Below are positions 63,610 to 64,000 of a DNA stretch of 64,000 nucleotides, piece after piece. The notes beneath the pieces were generated by a model, which saw only the letters and a program-made list of their open reading frames with translations, was not told the origin of the DNA and made no database searches. Source of the stretch: Thalassobacillus pellis (GTDB lineage Bacteria; Bacillota; Bacilli; Bacillales; Halobacillaceae); the NCBI RefSeq assembly GCF_016908295.1, contig NZ_JAFBDO010000002.1, forward strand, positions 868,001 to 932,000, in the 5' to 3' direction. The position numbers were made by a program, and so were the translations under genes. The first letter of the stretch is position 1; each line of letters opens with the position of its first letter.

Positions 63610-64000
63610 TTATATGTTCTTAATGAGCTTGAAAGCTGTCGGGGATGGATCATCTTCTTGTCTCTTGTAAATTAATTCAGCACACTCTTCAGGACTTAGA
63701 ACAGATGTATCAACTTCCAAATCGTAAATCCCAGGTATATGAACAAGTTTCTGCCATAAAGAAACTGGCTTTGGTATTTCATGATCATCGTTGTAGCCAA
63801 CATTCCATGTCTTGATTCGTCGTTCCATGATAACTTCAATTGGACAACGAACTCCTACGAACAAAACTGGAAACCCCTCCAATATTCTGGCACACTCAGG
63901 TAGAATTCTTAACGGTACTGAATAACCGTCATGATGCCCCACATCCACAACGACGTTCAGTCCTTGGCGACTGAATTGTGCGATTGCCTCATACATAGCT
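63610..64000 (-). CDS. chloramphenicol phosphotransferase-like kinase, 5' end outside window
   Basis: The C-terminal ~130 residues of a P-loop kinase-like protein; the Walker A region lies beyond the window edge. VVVDVGHHDG, CARILEGFPVLFVGVRCPIEVIMERR and the ending YDLEVDTSVLSPEECAELI resemble the chloramphenicol 3-O-phosphotransferase family, which also contains many kinases of unknown substrate. The frame is open to base 64,000. Resistance cannot be claimed from this fragment. Confidence 0.75.
   Translation of the reverse strand, partial: AMYEAIAQFSRQGLNVVVDVGHHDGYSVPLRILPECARILEGFPVLFVGVRCPIEVIMERRIKTWNVGYNDDHEIPKPVSLWQKLVHIPGIYDLEVDTSVLSPEECAELIYKRQEDDPSPTAFKLIKNI

Overview
The window is chromosomal DNA of a spore-forming, low-GC member of the Bacillaceae, most likely from the halotolerant group around Halobacillus, Virgibacillus or Oceanobacillus. 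This rests on Bacillus-type ribosome binding sites, THI-box and purine riboswitches of Bacillus form, ykoEDC-like genes, a sigma-K-like promoter before a coat-like gene, and dispersed palindromic elements of a kind common in this family. The genus is inference. I see no rRNA, tRNA, CRISPR array, insertion sequence or phage module.

Region 1 (1-860) is the 3' part of an M20 amidohydrolase gene. Region 2 (about 1000-17,415) is the most unusual part: a probable spore-surface glycoprotein system. A plus-strand unit encodes a coat-like protein, a giant 1,745-residue Thr-rich repeat protein (20 copies of a module built on a 16-residue beta-solenoid-like unit, with a Cys-rich N-terminus and a globular C-terminal domain), and three paralogous GT2-TPR glycosyltransferases with overlapping reading frames. 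A convergent minus-strand operon adds a GT-A/TPR protein, a GT2, a GT4 and a small Ser/Thr/Asn-rich beta protein. The simplest reading is a fibre or shell protein with its own O-glycosylation machinery, expressed late in the mother cell.

Region 3 (17.6-20.8 kb) holds a sodium/solute symporter with a small membrane partner and, divergently, a rhodanese-metallo-beta-lactamase fusion of the persulfide dioxygenase type. Region 4 (20.8-46.5 kb) is a large minus-strand carbohydrate locus. It carries a LacI regulator, two GH35 enzymes, two solute-binding proteins (one of 980 aa with extra N-terminal modules), two permease pairs without an ATPase, a DUF5696-like protein, an NHL-TPR-Yip1 protein, a ~1,114-aa GH94 phosphorylase, a sulfatase-family enzyme, a PF10091-type glycosidase and an endonuclease/exonuclease/phosphatase-family hydrolase. 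The GH94 length and motifs, plus the PF10091 protein, suggest beta-1,2-glucan use, possibly of substituted cyclic glucans. Three copies of the operator TTGAAACGTTTCAA, one of them inside a gene, tie the locus to the LacI regulator.

Region 5 (46.7-64 kb) is mixed. It has a TDT-family transporter; a TPP-riboswitch-controlled ECF thiamine-precursor transporter (YkoEDC type); a staphylococcal-nuclease-like protein; a secreted EEP-family enzyme; a lipoprotein nucleosidase behind a guanine-type riboswitch; an ArsR-SRPBCC-VOC operon whose last gene seems to start at ATC; two GNAT acetyltransferases; DUF4166 and SRPBCC-DoxX proteins; a nucleoside hydrolase; a VanZ-like protein; and, cut by the window end, a chloramphenicol-phosphotransferase-like kinase.
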